NCBI GenBank assembly: GCA_004551905.1
Contig: SFPL01000097.1
Location: 1 to 23,262, forward strand
Origin: Lentisphaeraceae bacterium
GTDB lineage: Bacteria; Verrucomicrobiota; Kiritimatiellia; RFP12; UBA1067
Direction: 5' to 3'
Length of the DNA: 23,262 nt
The position numbers and the translations under genes were made by a program. Below the pieces are notes generated by a model that saw nothing but the letters and a program-made list of their open reading frames with translations, was not told where the DNA came from and searched no databases. This document shows, piece by piece, positions 5,360 to 15,289 of the stretch. The stretch's first letter is position 1. Each line of letters starts with the position of its first letter.

Positions 5360-6661
5360 ATGAACCCGATTTCAAAACCAGACTACATGAGCGTCGACGA
5401 GCTGCGGGCCCTGCAGCTCAAGAAGCTCCAGACCCTCATCCCCTACGAATACGAGCGCGTGCCGCTTTTCCGACGCCGCTGCGACGAAGCGGGCGTCAAG
5501 CCGCGCGACCTCGTGGAGCTCAAGGACCTCGCGAAGTTCCCCTTCATGAAGAAGACCGACCTACGCGACGAGTACCCGCTCGGCCTTACCGCCGCGCCAA
5601 TGAGCGAGATCAACCGCTTCCACTGCTCCTCCGGCACCACCGGCAAGCCGATCTGCATCCCCCAGACCGCCGGCGACGTGGCGATTTGGACCGAGGGCGT
5701 TGCCCGGTGCATGGCCATGTACGGCATCACCCGCGACGACGTGGTGCAGGTCTCCTACGGCTACGGACTCTTCACCGGCGGCCTCGGCGCTCACTACGGC
5801 GCGGAGAAGCTCGGCTGCGCGGTGCTGCCGACCGGCGCCGGCAACACCGAAAAGCAGATCATGCTCATGAAGGACCTCGGCGTCACCGTCATCTGCTGCA
5901 CGCCGAGCTACTTCCTCCACCTCGCCACCGTGGCCGAGAAGCTCGGCGTCGACTTCCGCCGCGACACCAAGCTGAAGCACGGCGTCTTCGGCGCAGAGCC
6001 GTGGACGGACGAGATCAGCGCGCGCATCGAGGAGATCTCCGGCATCGCCGCCCACGACATCTACGGCCTCACCGAGATCGCCGGCCCCGGCGTCGCCGGC
6101 AACTGCGAGCACTCGCACGGGCTCCACATCTGGGAGGACCACTTCTACCCGGAGATCATCGACCCCGACACCCTCCAGCCGCTGCCCGACGGCGAGGAAG
6201 GCGAACTCGTCTTCACCACCCTCGACCGCCTCGGCACCCCGATGGTGCGCTACCGCACCCGCGACCTCTCGCGCCTCCAGGTCGAGCAGTGCAAGTGCGG
6301 ACGCACGATGCGCGTCATGGACCGAGTCCACGCCCGCTCCGACGACATGCTCATCATCCACGGCGTCAACGTCTTCCCGAGCCAGATCGAGGCATGCCTC
6401 ATGAAGGTGCCGGAAGTGGCGCCCCACTACATGATCGAGCTCTCGTCCACCGACACTATGGACCGCTTCGAGATCAAGGTCGAGGTGGTGGCGAGCGCGT
6501 TCACCGACACCATCTCCGGCATGGAGGCAATCAGGAAGCGCGTCGCCGCGTCGATCAAGGAGATCGTCGGCCTCTCGCCCAAGATCACGCTCGTCGCGCC
6601 CGGCACGCTGCCGCGGAGCGAGGGCAAGATCAAGCGCGTGATTGACAACCGGAGGAAATGA
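5360..6661 (+). CDS. paaK: Phenylacetate-CoA ligase
   Basis: This 433-residue adenylate-forming enzyme of the PaaK family (EC 6.2.1.30) activates phenylacetate or a related aryl acid with ATP and CoA. The sequence shows the phosphate-binding loop SSGTTGKP (90-97), YGLTE (235-239), the VRYRTRDL hinge-region block, IIHGVNVFPSQIE and the C-terminal LPRSEGKIKR with the conserved catalytic-type lysine. Length is typical. In anaerobes such ligases often sit beside indolepyruvate ferredoxin oxidoreductase; that gene is not in this window. Here the stop overlaps the histidine kinase start by 4 bases (ATGA), making a ligase-to-signalling operon. The ATG at 5360 lacks a clear ribosome site; an in-frame ATG at 5387 is an alternative. 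The true acyl substrate is uncertain. Confidence 0.88.
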   Translation: MNPISKPDYMSVDELRALQLKKLQTLIPYEYERVPLFRRRCDEAGVKPRDLVELKDLAKFPFMKKTDLRDEYPLGLTAAPMSEINRFHCSSGTTGKPICIPQTAGDVAIWTEGVARCMAMYGITRDDVVQVSYGYGLFTGGLGAHYGAEKLGCAVLPTGAGNTEKQIMLMKDLGVTVICCTPSYFLHLATVAEKLGVDFRRDTKLKHGVFGAEPWTDEISARIEEISGIAAHDIYGLTEIAGPGVAGNCEHSHGLHIWEDHFYPEIIDPDTLQPLPDGEEGELVFTTLDRLGTPMVRYRTRDLSRLQVEQCKCGRTMRVMDRVHARSDDMLIIHGVNVFPSQIEACLMKVPEVAPHYMIELSSTDTMDRFEIKVEVVASAFTDTISGMEAIRKRVAASIKEIVGLSPKITLVAPGTLPRSEGKIKRVIDNRRK

Positions 6662-7709
6662 GGAACTTCTTCAAGGGGGTGCGCAAGCACATCGCCAAGC
6701 TCGACGTCGGCCACCTGCGCGAGCAGTACGAACTCGTATCCGACGAGCTCTCGCACGCGGAGAAGCTCCTCAACGCGCTCAAGGAGGGACTCATCCGCCT
6801 CGACGCGTCCGGGGCGGTGATCCAGTCGAACCCGGCGGCGAAGGAGCTCCTGGGGGTCGAGCCCGAGGACGCCCTTCCGTCGCTCGGCCTTCCCCACGGC
6901 GTCGCCTCGCGGCGCGAGGTCGCCGTCACCTACCCAGAGGCGCGCACGCTCGAGGTGCAGACGATTCCGCTCGACGACGAGACGATCGTCTACCTGCGCG
7001 ACATCACCGCCGAGCGCGCGCGCACCGAGGAGGAGCTGCGCCTCGGCGCCACCAAGGCCGTGCGCGACCTCGCAGCTGGCGTCGCCCACGAGATCGGCAA
7101 CCCCCTCAACGCGATTGCGATGAACCTGCAGCTGCTCGAGCGCGACCCGACCGACGTCGAGTCGATCGAGATCTGCAAGACCCAGGTTAAGCGGCTCGAC
7201 GGCATCATCCGCAGCTTCCTGCAGGCGCTCCGCCCCGCGCGTCCGACGCTCAGGCCCGGCTCGGTCGAGAAGCCCATCCACGACTGCCTCGACGCCTTCC
7301 GCTCCCAGTTCGAGGAGCGCCGCGTCCACGTCTCGCTCGACCTGCCCCCAGCCATGCCAGCCGTCGCCATCGACCCGGACCAGATGCAGCAGGTGTTCTT
7401 CAACCTGATCAAGAACTCGCTCGAGGCGATGAAGGACGGCAGCTCCATCGACATCGCCGTCCACTACGACGACTCCGACGTCGTGGTGGTCCTCAGCGAC
7501 ACCGGCCCCGGCATCCCCGCCGAGCAGCTCGGCCACATCTTCGAGCCCTACCGCACCTCCAAGGAGAAAGGTACCGGCCTCGGGCTCATGGTCTCCAAGC
7601 GAATCGTAAACGACCACGGCGGCACCATCTCGGTGGAGTCGACGCCCGGCGAGGGCACCGCGTTCACCATCCGCCTGCCCAGGATCGAAAGGCGCGTACG
7701 CCAGCTCAA

Positions 7710-7713
<4 letters not shown>
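6658..7713 (+). CDS. Cytosolic PAS sensor histidine kinase (NtrB-like)
   Basis: This 351-residue kinase has no membrane segment or signal peptide. A coiled N-terminus leads into a PAS-like domain (about 36-120: EGLIRLDASGAVIQSN onward). The HisKA dimerisation helix carries the phospho-acceptor His144 in AAGVAHEIGNPLNAI. The ATPase domain has the N box NLIKNSLEAM with Asn253, G1 DTGPGIP (281-287) and G2 GTGLGL (305-310). This arrangement matches NtrB/AtoS-class kinases that pair with sigma-54 activators, and the next gene encodes exactly such a partner, overlapping by 4 bases (ATGA). Start and stop overlaps on both sides imply translational coupling and equal dosage. The signal sensed is unknown; a cytoplasmic cue linked to aryl-acid or CoA metabolism is only a guess from the ligase upstream. 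Confidence 0.9.
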
Positions 7714-9092
<1,379 letters not shown>

Positions 9093-9095
9093 AAA

Positions 9096-9980
9096 ATGGC
9101 TGGCAACGGAATCAAGCTCCTCGAGCGCGTCGGCGAAGGCGGCATGTCCACGGTCTGGAAGGCCTGGGACGAGTCGCGCGGCTGCTACGTGGCCGTCAAG
9201 GTGCTCGCCGGCGAGTTCGCCGCGAGCGGCCGCGACATCGCGTCCTTCCGCGAGGAGGAGCGGGTGATGGAGGAGATGGACAACCCCGGCATCGTCAAGG
9301 CATACGGCTTCGAGCAGGACAGCGACGGCTGCCGGATGATTATGGAGTACGTCGACGGCTACACCTTCAGCGACCTCCTCCGCCGCAAGCAACACGTCGG
9401 CGAGGCCGACTGCCTGCTCATCTGCGAGTCGGTGGCCGCCGCGCTCGACGTCGCCTGGAACGACCACGGCGTGGTGCACTGCGACATCAAGCCGGAGAAC
9501 ATCATGATCAACTCCGATGGCGTGGTGAAGCTCACCGACCTCGGGATCTTCCACCGCTACGAGCAGCGCGAGGGGACGATCGAGCCGCCCGACCAGGTGA
9601 TGGGCACCCCTGCCTACATCTCGCCCGAGCAGGTCTACGGCGACGTCGAGGTCGACTGCCGCTCCGACATCTACTCGCTCGCCGCCACGCTCTACCACCT
9701 CTCCACCGGCCGCACCCTCTTCCCCGGCCTCGGCAACGAGGACACGATGCGCGCCCACTGCAGCCCTACGAGCCAGGCGCGCGACCCGCGCTCCTACCGT
9801 CCGGCGCTATCGGAGGGCTTCTGCCAGCTGCTCGAGGCGATGCTGGTGAAGAACCGCGACCGTCGCGTCTCCACCTGGGGCGACGTCTACCAGATGTGCA
9901 CCGAGGTCGAGGCCGGTCTCCGCTTCAAGCCGCGCGAGGACGCCGCCACCGAGCCGTCGTCGATCCTCATCGCCTCCTGA
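9096..9980 (+). CDS. Serine/threonine protein kinase (Hanks type), soluble
   Basis: This 294-residue protein is almost entirely kinase domain, with no membrane anchor or extracellular sensor, unlike PknB. Visible motifs are the glycine loop GEGGMS (13-18), Lys35 in VAVKVL, the catalytic loop HCDIKPEN (128-135), metal-binding DLG (148-150) in place of DFG, the activation-segment SPE (176-178) and SDIYSLAATLYHL. HCD replaces the common HRD, making it a non-RD kinase that probably does not need activation-loop phosphorylation. All catalytic residues are present, so activity is expected. The ATG lies 3 bases after the response-regulator stop with no ribosome site, implying coupling. It may phosphorylate or tune the adjacent two-component pair. 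It ends 3 bases from the convergent peptidase stop, leaving no space for an intergenic terminator. Confidence 0.9.
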   Translation: MAGNGIKLLERVGEGGMSTVWKAWDESRGCYVAVKVLAGEFAASGRDIASFREEERVMEEMDNPGIVKAYGFEQDSDGCRMIMEYVDGYTFSDLLRRKQHVGEADCLLICESVAAALDVAWNDHGVVHCDIKPENIMINSDGVVKLTDLGIFHRYEQREGTIEPPDQVMGTPAYISPEQVYGDVEVDCRSDIYSLAATLYHLSTGRTLFPGLGNEDTMRAHCSPTSQARDPRSYRPALSEGFCQLLEAMLVKNRDRRVSTWGDVYQMCTEVEAGLRFKPREDAATEPSSILIAS

Positions 9981-9983
9981 CGC

Positions 9984-11360
9984 CTACTTGGCGCGGAGGT
10001 AGGCGGAGTAGGCGCGGTAGGTGGACCAGGCGTCGAACTTGGAGACGATCTCCCACGGCGCGTGCATGTTCCACATCGGCGTGCCCATGTCCAGCACCTT
10101 CATCCCGAAGCGGGCCATGTATTGCGAGATGGTGCCGCCGCCGCCCTTCTCCATCTTGCCGAGCTCGGCCATCTGCCAGGCCACCCCCTCCTCCGCCATG
10201 ATCCGGCGGATCTCGGCGATGAACTCCGGCCCGCAGTCGCTCGCGCCGCCCTTGGAGGTGCCGCCGGTGTACTTCGACGCGGCGACGCCGCGGTGGAGGC
10301 GCGCCTCGTTGCCGGTCGAGTCGACGTCGGGGAAATGCGGGTCGGCCGCTGCGGTGACGTCCGCCGAAAGCATCGTCGAGCGCTCGAGCGCGCGCCGCAC
10401 CAGGATGTCGCGCGGCGACTTCTCCTGGCGCTCCACGAACTCGGCGACGGTGTTCTCGAAGAACGAGCTCTGCATCCCAGTGGAGCCAACCGAGCCGATC
10501 TCCTCCTTGTCGCACATCAGGATCGAGGCGGTGACCTCGGGGACGGACTTCGACGCGTCGACGAGCGCCTTCAGCGCGGCAAAAGAGCAGACGCGGTCGT
10601 CATGGCCGTAGCCGGCGATGAGCGCGCGGTCGAAGCCGACTTCGCGCGGCATTCCGGCAGGGACGATCTCCAGTTCGGCGCTGAGGAGGTCCTCTTCTTC
10701 GATGCTGTAGGCCTTCTTGAGGTACGCGAGCAGCCCGGAGCGGTCGGCTCCGGGGACTACGTCGGAGTCGTCCTTGGCCTTCTTCTTCCCGGGCGTGGAC
10801 CAGCAGACGGGATCGAGGTCCTCGGCGGCGAAGAACTCGTCGCGGGTCTTCTTGGCCTGGTCCTTGCCGAGATGCGGCAGGATGTCGGTGATCATGAAGA
10901 CGGGGTCGCCGCTCTTGTCGCCGACGGCAATCTCGACCTTGCGGCCGTCCTTGCGGACGATGGTGCCGTAGAGCGCGAGCGGCAGGGTGAGCCACTGGTA
11001 CTTCTTGATGCCGCCGTAGATGTGGCAGTCGAAGTAGACGACACCGCTCTTTTCGTAGACCGGGCGCGGCTTGAGGTCGAGCCGCGGCGCGTCGGTATGT
11101 CCGCCGACGACCTTGAGCCCGGCTTCGGCGACGCTTTTCCGTCCAATTACGGCGGCCATCACGGTGCGGTCCTCGCAGCCGCGCCAGACGCGGTCGCCAG
11201 GCTTGAGCGACTTGAACGAGCCGAGCTCGCGGAAGCCGGCGGCCTCGAGCATGCGCACGCTCTCGGCGTAGCTGCGGCGGGCGGTCTTGGCGATGCCGAG
11301 GTACCGGAGGTATTCGGCGATGTACTCGTCGAGAGAAACAGTCTTGGACTTCATATTCAT
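9984..11360 (-). CDS. M18 aspartyl aminopeptidase
   Basis: This 458-residue cytosolic metallopeptidase removes N-terminal acidic residues (M18 family, usually a dodecameric tetrahedral particle). Di-zinc ligands are recognisable: His88 in GGHTDAPR, Asp254 in YGHDDRV, Glu286/Glu287 in CDKEEIGS, Asp333 in LSADVTAA and His433 in NMHAPWE. Length fits the family and no signal peptide is present. I chose the ATG at 11360, which overlaps the preceding stop as TGATG and has GAGGAGG 7 bases upstream; a GTG at 11363 and an ATG at 11354 are alternatives. It is the last gene of an operon whose other three products are exported, which is unexpected for a cytosolic peptidase and may reflect shared expression rather than shared function. 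Confidence 0.9.
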   Translation of the reverse strand: MNMKSKTVSLDEYIAEYLRYLGIAKTARRSYAESVRMLEAAGFRELGSFKSLKPGDRVWRGCEDRTVMAAVIGRKSVAEAGLKVVGGHTDAPRLDLKPRPVYEKSGVVYFDCHIYGGIKKYQWLTLPLALYGTIVRKDGRKVEIAVGDKSGDPVFMITDILPHLGKDQAKKTRDEFFAAEDLDPVCWSTPGKKKAKDDSDVVPGADRSGLLAYLKKAYSIEEEDLLSAELEIVPAGMPREVGFDRALIAGYGHDDRVCSFAALKALVDASKSVPEVTASILMCDKEEIGSVGSTGMQSSFFENTVAEFVERQEKSPRDILVRRALERSTMLSADVTAAADPHFPDVDSTGNEARLHRGVAASKYTGGTSKGGASDCGPEFIAEIRRIMAEEGVAWQMAELGKMEKGGGGTISQYMARFGMKVLDMGTPMWNMHAPWEIVSKFDAWSTYRAYSAYLRAK

Positions 11361-13567
11361 CACTCGTCCTCCTCGAGGCGCTTGAGGAAGTTGGTGGCCT
11401 GCTTGGCGGCTTTGCCGCCGGGGTATTCCTCGAGAATCTGGCGGAACTTGGCGACGGCGCCCTCGCGGTCACCCTGGCGGTGCAGCACCACACCCTGCTT
11501 CAGCAGCATCTCGTCGAGCCACGGTGCGTCGGGATAGTCCTCGAGCACACGCTGGATGACCTCCATTGCCTTGGCAAAGGACTTGATCGAGACATAGTAG
11601 TCCACCATCCGCTTGTACGCCTCGCCGGCGAAGGCGCTGGACGGATACCCCTCGGCGCAGCGCTGGTAGGCCATGATCGCGGCAGAGAAGTCCGGCTTGG
11701 CGTGGCGGTTCCTGGATGCGGCGGCGTCCTTGCGGGCCTTGGTCTCGAGCGTCTCGCCGATGCGGAACTGCGCCTCTGCCTTGAGCTGCGAGACAGGCAG
11801 GTTGAGAATCGCGTTGAAGATGGCGATGGCGGCATTCTCGGCGTCGGGCGCCTTGTCCTCACGGCGCGCCATGGCGATCTGCATGAAGGCACGGTCAGCG
11901 AGCGGGGTGTCGGGGAAGCGCCGGACGAGCGCGTTGCAGGTGTCGACGGCGTTCTTGAGGTCGTTCCTGACGAGGAAGAGGTTCCACCTGGTCTCATAGG
12001 CGCTCTCGATCACGCTGCGCTCGAGGGTGTTGCGCGAGCCGAGGTCGAAGACCTCGGAGATGCGCTTGAGGCCCTCGGCGGACTTCTCGGATGCGCTGTC
12101 CATGAGGCCGACCTCTTTGAAGATGGCTCCCCACTTCTGCAGCAGCTGAGCCTCGAGCAGGAGCTTCTTGGCCTGGATGGTGGCCTCGCTCGCGTGGGCG
12201 ACGATCGACTGCGGCTCGGTGGAGCCGCCGACGAGCACCACGGCCTCGGCCGTGCGCAGGACGGGTTTTACGCCGGCGAGGTGGCGCCTGTCGGTGTATT
12301 CGGCGACGAGCTTGTCCTCGGCGTTGGCGTAGATCTCGCCGGCAGGAAGCTTGACGATCAGGTTGGTGTCGGCGGGGATGAGGCGAGTCACGATGCGCCC
12401 GGCGAAGATGCCGGCTCGAGGCTCGACCTCCTCGAGATCGATTTCCACCTCGGCACGCACGAGCCATGGGGCGTCCGGCGGCGGCGGTGGGGCGACAAGC
12501 TCGCCGGGGGCGGGCTCGGGACGCTCGCGGTACATGGACTTCACCACCACTTTCGCCTTGTCCTTGCCGTCGGTCACATCAAGGTCAAGGTCGCGGAGGC
12601 GCACGAACGCGGGCTGGTCGACGAACACGCCCTTCACCTTCTGGCGCATCGCGCCGTCGAGGAAGGTGAGCGTCGCCGAGGAAACGGTGGAGGCGCTGCC
12701 GATACGATTGGCGTTGACCTCTCCGGACTGGGTGTTGGAGTCGATGTAGACGACCTTGATGTCGTCCTTGCCGCGCACGGTAAGGACGCCGTCGCCCTTC
12801 GCGGTCGGCGCGACGGAGGTCTTGCAGGAGGCGATGAAGTCGCCGTCGCCCTTGCCGAACGCGGCGAGCTCGACCGTCTCCTCGTCGCCGTCAGAGCCGA
12901 TGAGCTTGACCTTGGACATCTCGCCCATCGCCGCGAGGACGGCGAGATCCTTGTCGGTGACGTGCACGTAGATGCGCTGGCCGGACTCCGCGAGCACGGC
13001 GGAGTTGGTGTCGGCGGAGGCGGGGACGGCGGTGCCGACCATCTCGAACGCCTCGGACGCGCGCGCCCAGCGTCCGGCCGCGAAGTGGATCTGACCGATC
13101 TTGAAGAACGCGTCATTGGCGAACTCGCTGGTCGGGAAGTCCTGGGTGATGCGGCGGAACACCATCGCAGCCTCGCCGGGCTGGTTCTTGGCGACGAAGA
13201 GGTCGCCCTGGAGGAGCAGCGACTCCGCCCGGGTCTCGTCGTTGGTAGCCGAAAGCGCCTTCTTCAGCTCGATGAGCGCGCGCTCGAAGTCGCGCTTGCC
13301 GGTGAGATAGCGCCCCAGCTCGAGCGCGGCGGAGTACTTCGCCTGCGAATTGGGATACATCCTCGCGACCGCCTCGAGCATGCCGACGCCGCGGTCCTCC
13401 TCCTTCTCGGCGATGAGACCCACCGCTGTCTTCACCATGCGCACGGCGCGCTTCTCGGCCTGCGCGGCCGCCTTGGCCGGGTCGGCCGCCTTCGCGTCCT
13501 TCTTGGCCTCCTGGGCGAACGCCGCGGCGCACGCAGCGGCCATGGCGATCATCAGAACTTTCTTCAT
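11360..13567 (-). CDS. Exported TPR / beta-repeat / TPR protein (735 aa)
   Basis: A signal peptide (MKKVLMIAMAAACAAAFA, cleavage near 18) leads to an Ala/Lys-rich segment and TPR units at about 50-185. Residues about 195-430 are beta-rich and hold two diverged copies of a recurring module: IYVHVTDKDL followed by GDEETVEL, and FVRLRDLDLD followed by PRAGIFAG (near 385) and VAEYTDRR. A proline run (PPPPPDAP) interrupts the second copy. C-terminal TPRs of the YbgF/BamD style fill about 480-730. The same order, TPR then beta modules then TPR, is seen in the 2563-residue protein of this operon, so this looks like a shortened paralogue. AAGGAG lies 7 bases before the ATG. It probably acts in the periplasm or at the surface as a scaffold. 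Function is unknown and no enzyme motif is seen. Confidence 0.8.
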   Translation of the reverse strand: MKKVLMIAMAAACAAAFAQEAKKDAKAADPAKAAAQAEKRAVRMVKTAVGLIAEKEEDRGVGMLEAVARMYPNSQAKYSAALELGRYLTGKRDFERALIELKKALSATNDETRAESLLLQGDLFVAKNQPGEAAMVFRRITQDFPTSEFANDAFFKIGQIHFAAGRWARASEAFEMVGTAVPASADTNSAVLAESGQRIYVHVTDKDLAVLAAMGEMSKVKLIGSDGDEETVELAAFGKGDGDFIASCKTSVAPTAKGDGVLTVRGKDDIKVVYIDSNTQSGEVNANRIGSASTVSSATLTFLDGAMRQKVKGVFVDQPAFVRLRDLDLDVTDGKDKAKVVVKSMYRERPEPAPGELVAPPPPPDAPWLVRAEVEIDLEEVEPRAGIFAGRIVTRLIPADTNLIVKLPAGEIYANAEDKLVAEYTDRRHLAGVKPVLRTAEAVVLVGGSTEPQSIVAHASEATIQAKKLLLEAQLLQKWGAIFKEVGLMDSASEKSAEGLKRISEVFDLGSRNTLERSVIESAYETRWNLFLVRNDLKNAVDTCNALVRRFPDTPLADRAFMQIAMARREDKAPDAENAAIAIFNAILNLPVSQLKAEAQFRIGETLETKARKDAAASRNRHAKPDFSAAIMAYQRCAEGYPSSAFAGEAYKRMVDYYVSIKSFAKAMEVIQRVLEDYPDAPWLDEMLLKQGVVLHRQGDREGAVAKFRQILEEYPGGKAAKQATNFLKRLEEDE

Positions 13568-13574
13568 TTGCTGT

Positions 13575-13580
13575 CTCCTT
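13575..13580 (-). promoter_or_regulatory. Shine-Dalgarno of the 735-residue protein
   Basis: AAGGAG on the minus strand, 7 bases before the ATG at 13567. It is a canonical site, in contrast to the leaderless starts of the fumarase and hisC genes. Confidence 0.7.
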
Positions 13581-13609
13581 AGTTGAATATTGTCGGTTTC
13601 GGCGCTCCG

Positions 13610-15289
13610 TCAGTGCACCTCGTTGACCATCGCGCCGCCCGTGCGCTCGCCGAGGCGCTCGAGCGCCTGGTGGGCCTGGGAGGACTCGCCGGTCTTCTTC
13701 CACTCCGGCTGCGACAGGAGCCGCCGGTAAAGCGCGATCGCCTTCTTCTTGTCGCCGTCCTGCTCGCAGAACTGCGCGAGCGTCAGCACGGCGCGCGGCG
13801 CGTCGCCGTCGAAGAGCGACGAGATCTCGACGAGGCAGTTCTCGGACTTCTTCTTCTCGCCGAGCTTGCGGTAGGTCCAGACGAGCTCCCAGAGCGACCG
13901 CGGCGGATCGCTAATGTCGAGGCAGGTCTTCAGCGCGCGCTCGAGGTCGCCGGTGCGTTCGCGGCAGATCCAGACGATGGTGTACTTCGCGTTCATGATG
14001 CGTCCGGCGTCCGGCTTGCGCTTGATGTACTCGTCGAGGTGGACGAGGCACTCCTTCCACATCGGCTTGCCGCGGTCGGACGCGGTGCGGCAGATCTCGT
14101 ACCTGAGCCACGAGGCGTCCAGCGGGCTGGAGACCCTGTCCGCCAGGATGAGCGCGGCGGAGTAGTCGCCGAGGTCGTAGTAGAGCCCGACGATCGTGCG
14201 CACCCGGCCGTCGCGCCTCTTCGGGTCCTTGACCTGCTGGAGGCCGTCGACGAGCTTGAGGATCTTCGCGTTCGTCTCCTCGCGGCTGTCGACGCCGTAG
14301 CCGAGCTTGATCGCCGAGACGTCGAACTCGAACTCGCGGTCGGCGGCGGCGAAGAGCGGGCGCTGGTCCAGATACCACTTGAGGTAGCGCCGGCGGAAGT
14401 CGACGAGCTTCGTCTTTCGATCCGCCTCCTTGGGGAACTTGCGCGCGTAGTAGGTGCAGACGCTGGAGCCGCCCCAGTTGAGCTCGCCCAACACCCAGTT
14501 GCGGTTGTCGACCACGATGTTAGCGCGTTGCTTGACATTCTCCTCCTTGACGCCGCTGAAGATGAACTGCTCGAGCGCGCCGAAGTCGCCGTGCACCGTG
14601 TAGGCGAGAAGCAGTCCGTAGCGGCAGCTGTCCCAGGCGTTGCGGTTGGACTCCGCGAACCACGGCTTCGTCCCGCGCTCCCAGAGCTCCTGCGCCTCAG
14701 CCTCGCGGCCGGCCTCCCACCACCGACTGCCAACCTCCCTGAGCACGTTGCCCATGAGCGGATGCCTGGCGTCGGCCTCGTCGTCGACGAGCTCCTCCAC
14801 GAGCGGCCAGCCCGAGCGGAGGTCGCCCATGTCGATCTTGGTGCGGCCGATGAAATAGCGGGCCGGGAAGGATATCCAGCGCTCCTCCTCGTAGAGGTCG
14901 GCCACATGGTTGAAGAACTTTACCGCCTCGTTGACGTCGTGCGCCTTCATGCGCGTGTAGCCCTGCATGAACGCGGCATAGGCGAGCAGCGCGTCGCTGG
15001 TGTTGTCGCTCTCGGCCTGAATCTCCACCTTGCGCCACTCGGCGGCGGCGGCGCGGAAGCGCGGCACCAGGTCGGTCGACCGCACGCCGGCGCGGGCGGA
15101 GTCCATGGCGGACGAGGTCGCCTTGTAGGCGCGGTCGACCGCAGACCTGGACTCGAACTCGAGCCCCTTGTAGATGTCGCCCGGCATCCGCCAGTTCCAC
15201 TCCCATTCCCAGCCGAAGGCGGGCGCCGCCGCGGCGGAGACGAACGCGAATGCGGCGAACGCCGCAGGTCTCACTAGGCTGCGCTTCAT
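13610..15289 (-). CDS. Exported helical-repeat (TPR-like) protein with Trp-rich N-terminus
   Basis: This 559-residue protein has a signal peptide (MKRSLVRPAAFAAFAFVSAAAAPAFG). The mature end begins with alternating tryptophans (Trp27, 29, 31, 33 in WEWEWNWRMPGD), an unusual feature that might mediate interfacial or partner contact. The rest is helical with TPR-like pairs: LAYAAFMQGYTRMKAHDVNE near 105-125, a YDLGDYSAALILADRV unit, and C-terminal units such as LTLAQFCEQDGDKKKAIALY. No catalytic motif or beta module is visible. The start codon overlaps the stop of the giant gene as TGATG, so translation is probably coupled; the next gene starts 42 bases downstream. Together with the two flanking TPR proteins it likely belongs to one envelope assembly. 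I do not recognise a characterised homologue. Confidence 0.78.
   Translation of the reverse strand: MKRSLVRPAAFAAFAFVSAAAAPAFGWEWEWNWRMPGDIYKGLEFESRSAVDRAYKATSSAMDSARAGVRSTDLVPRFRAAAAEWRKVEIQAESDNTSDALLAYAAFMQGYTRMKAHDVNEAVKFFNHVADLYEEERWISFPARYFIGRTKIDMGDLRSGWPLVEELVDDEADARHPLMGNVLREVGSRWWEAGREAEAQELWERGTKPWFAESNRNAWDSCRYGLLLAYTVHGDFGALEQFIFSGVKEENVKQRANIVVDNRNWVLGELNWGGSSVCTYYARKFPKEADRKTKLVDFRRRYLKWYLDQRPLFAAADREFEFDVSAIKLGYGVDSREETNAKILKLVDGLQQVKDPKRRDGRVRTIVGLYYDLGDYSAALILADRVSSPLDASWLRYEICRTASDRGKPMWKECLVHLDEYIKRKPDAGRIMNAKYTIVWICRERTGDLERALKTCLDISDPPRSLWELVWTYRKLGEKKKSENCLVEISSLFDGDAPRAVLTLAQFCEQDGDKKKAIALYRRLLSQPEWKKTGESSQAHQALERLGERTGGAMVNEVH

Noticed and set aside
10062..11537. 491-codon + strand ORF opposite the M18 peptidase
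   Set aside because: The M18 metal ligands and family length are intact on the minus strand; the + frame shows no domain.
11480..15277. Long + strand ORFs (700 and 564 codons) opposite the exported TPR genes
   Set aside because: The translations are Leu/Ala/Val/Asp/Arg-rich mirror images typical of GC-rich codon bias. The minus strand has signal peptides, TPRs and ribosome sites.
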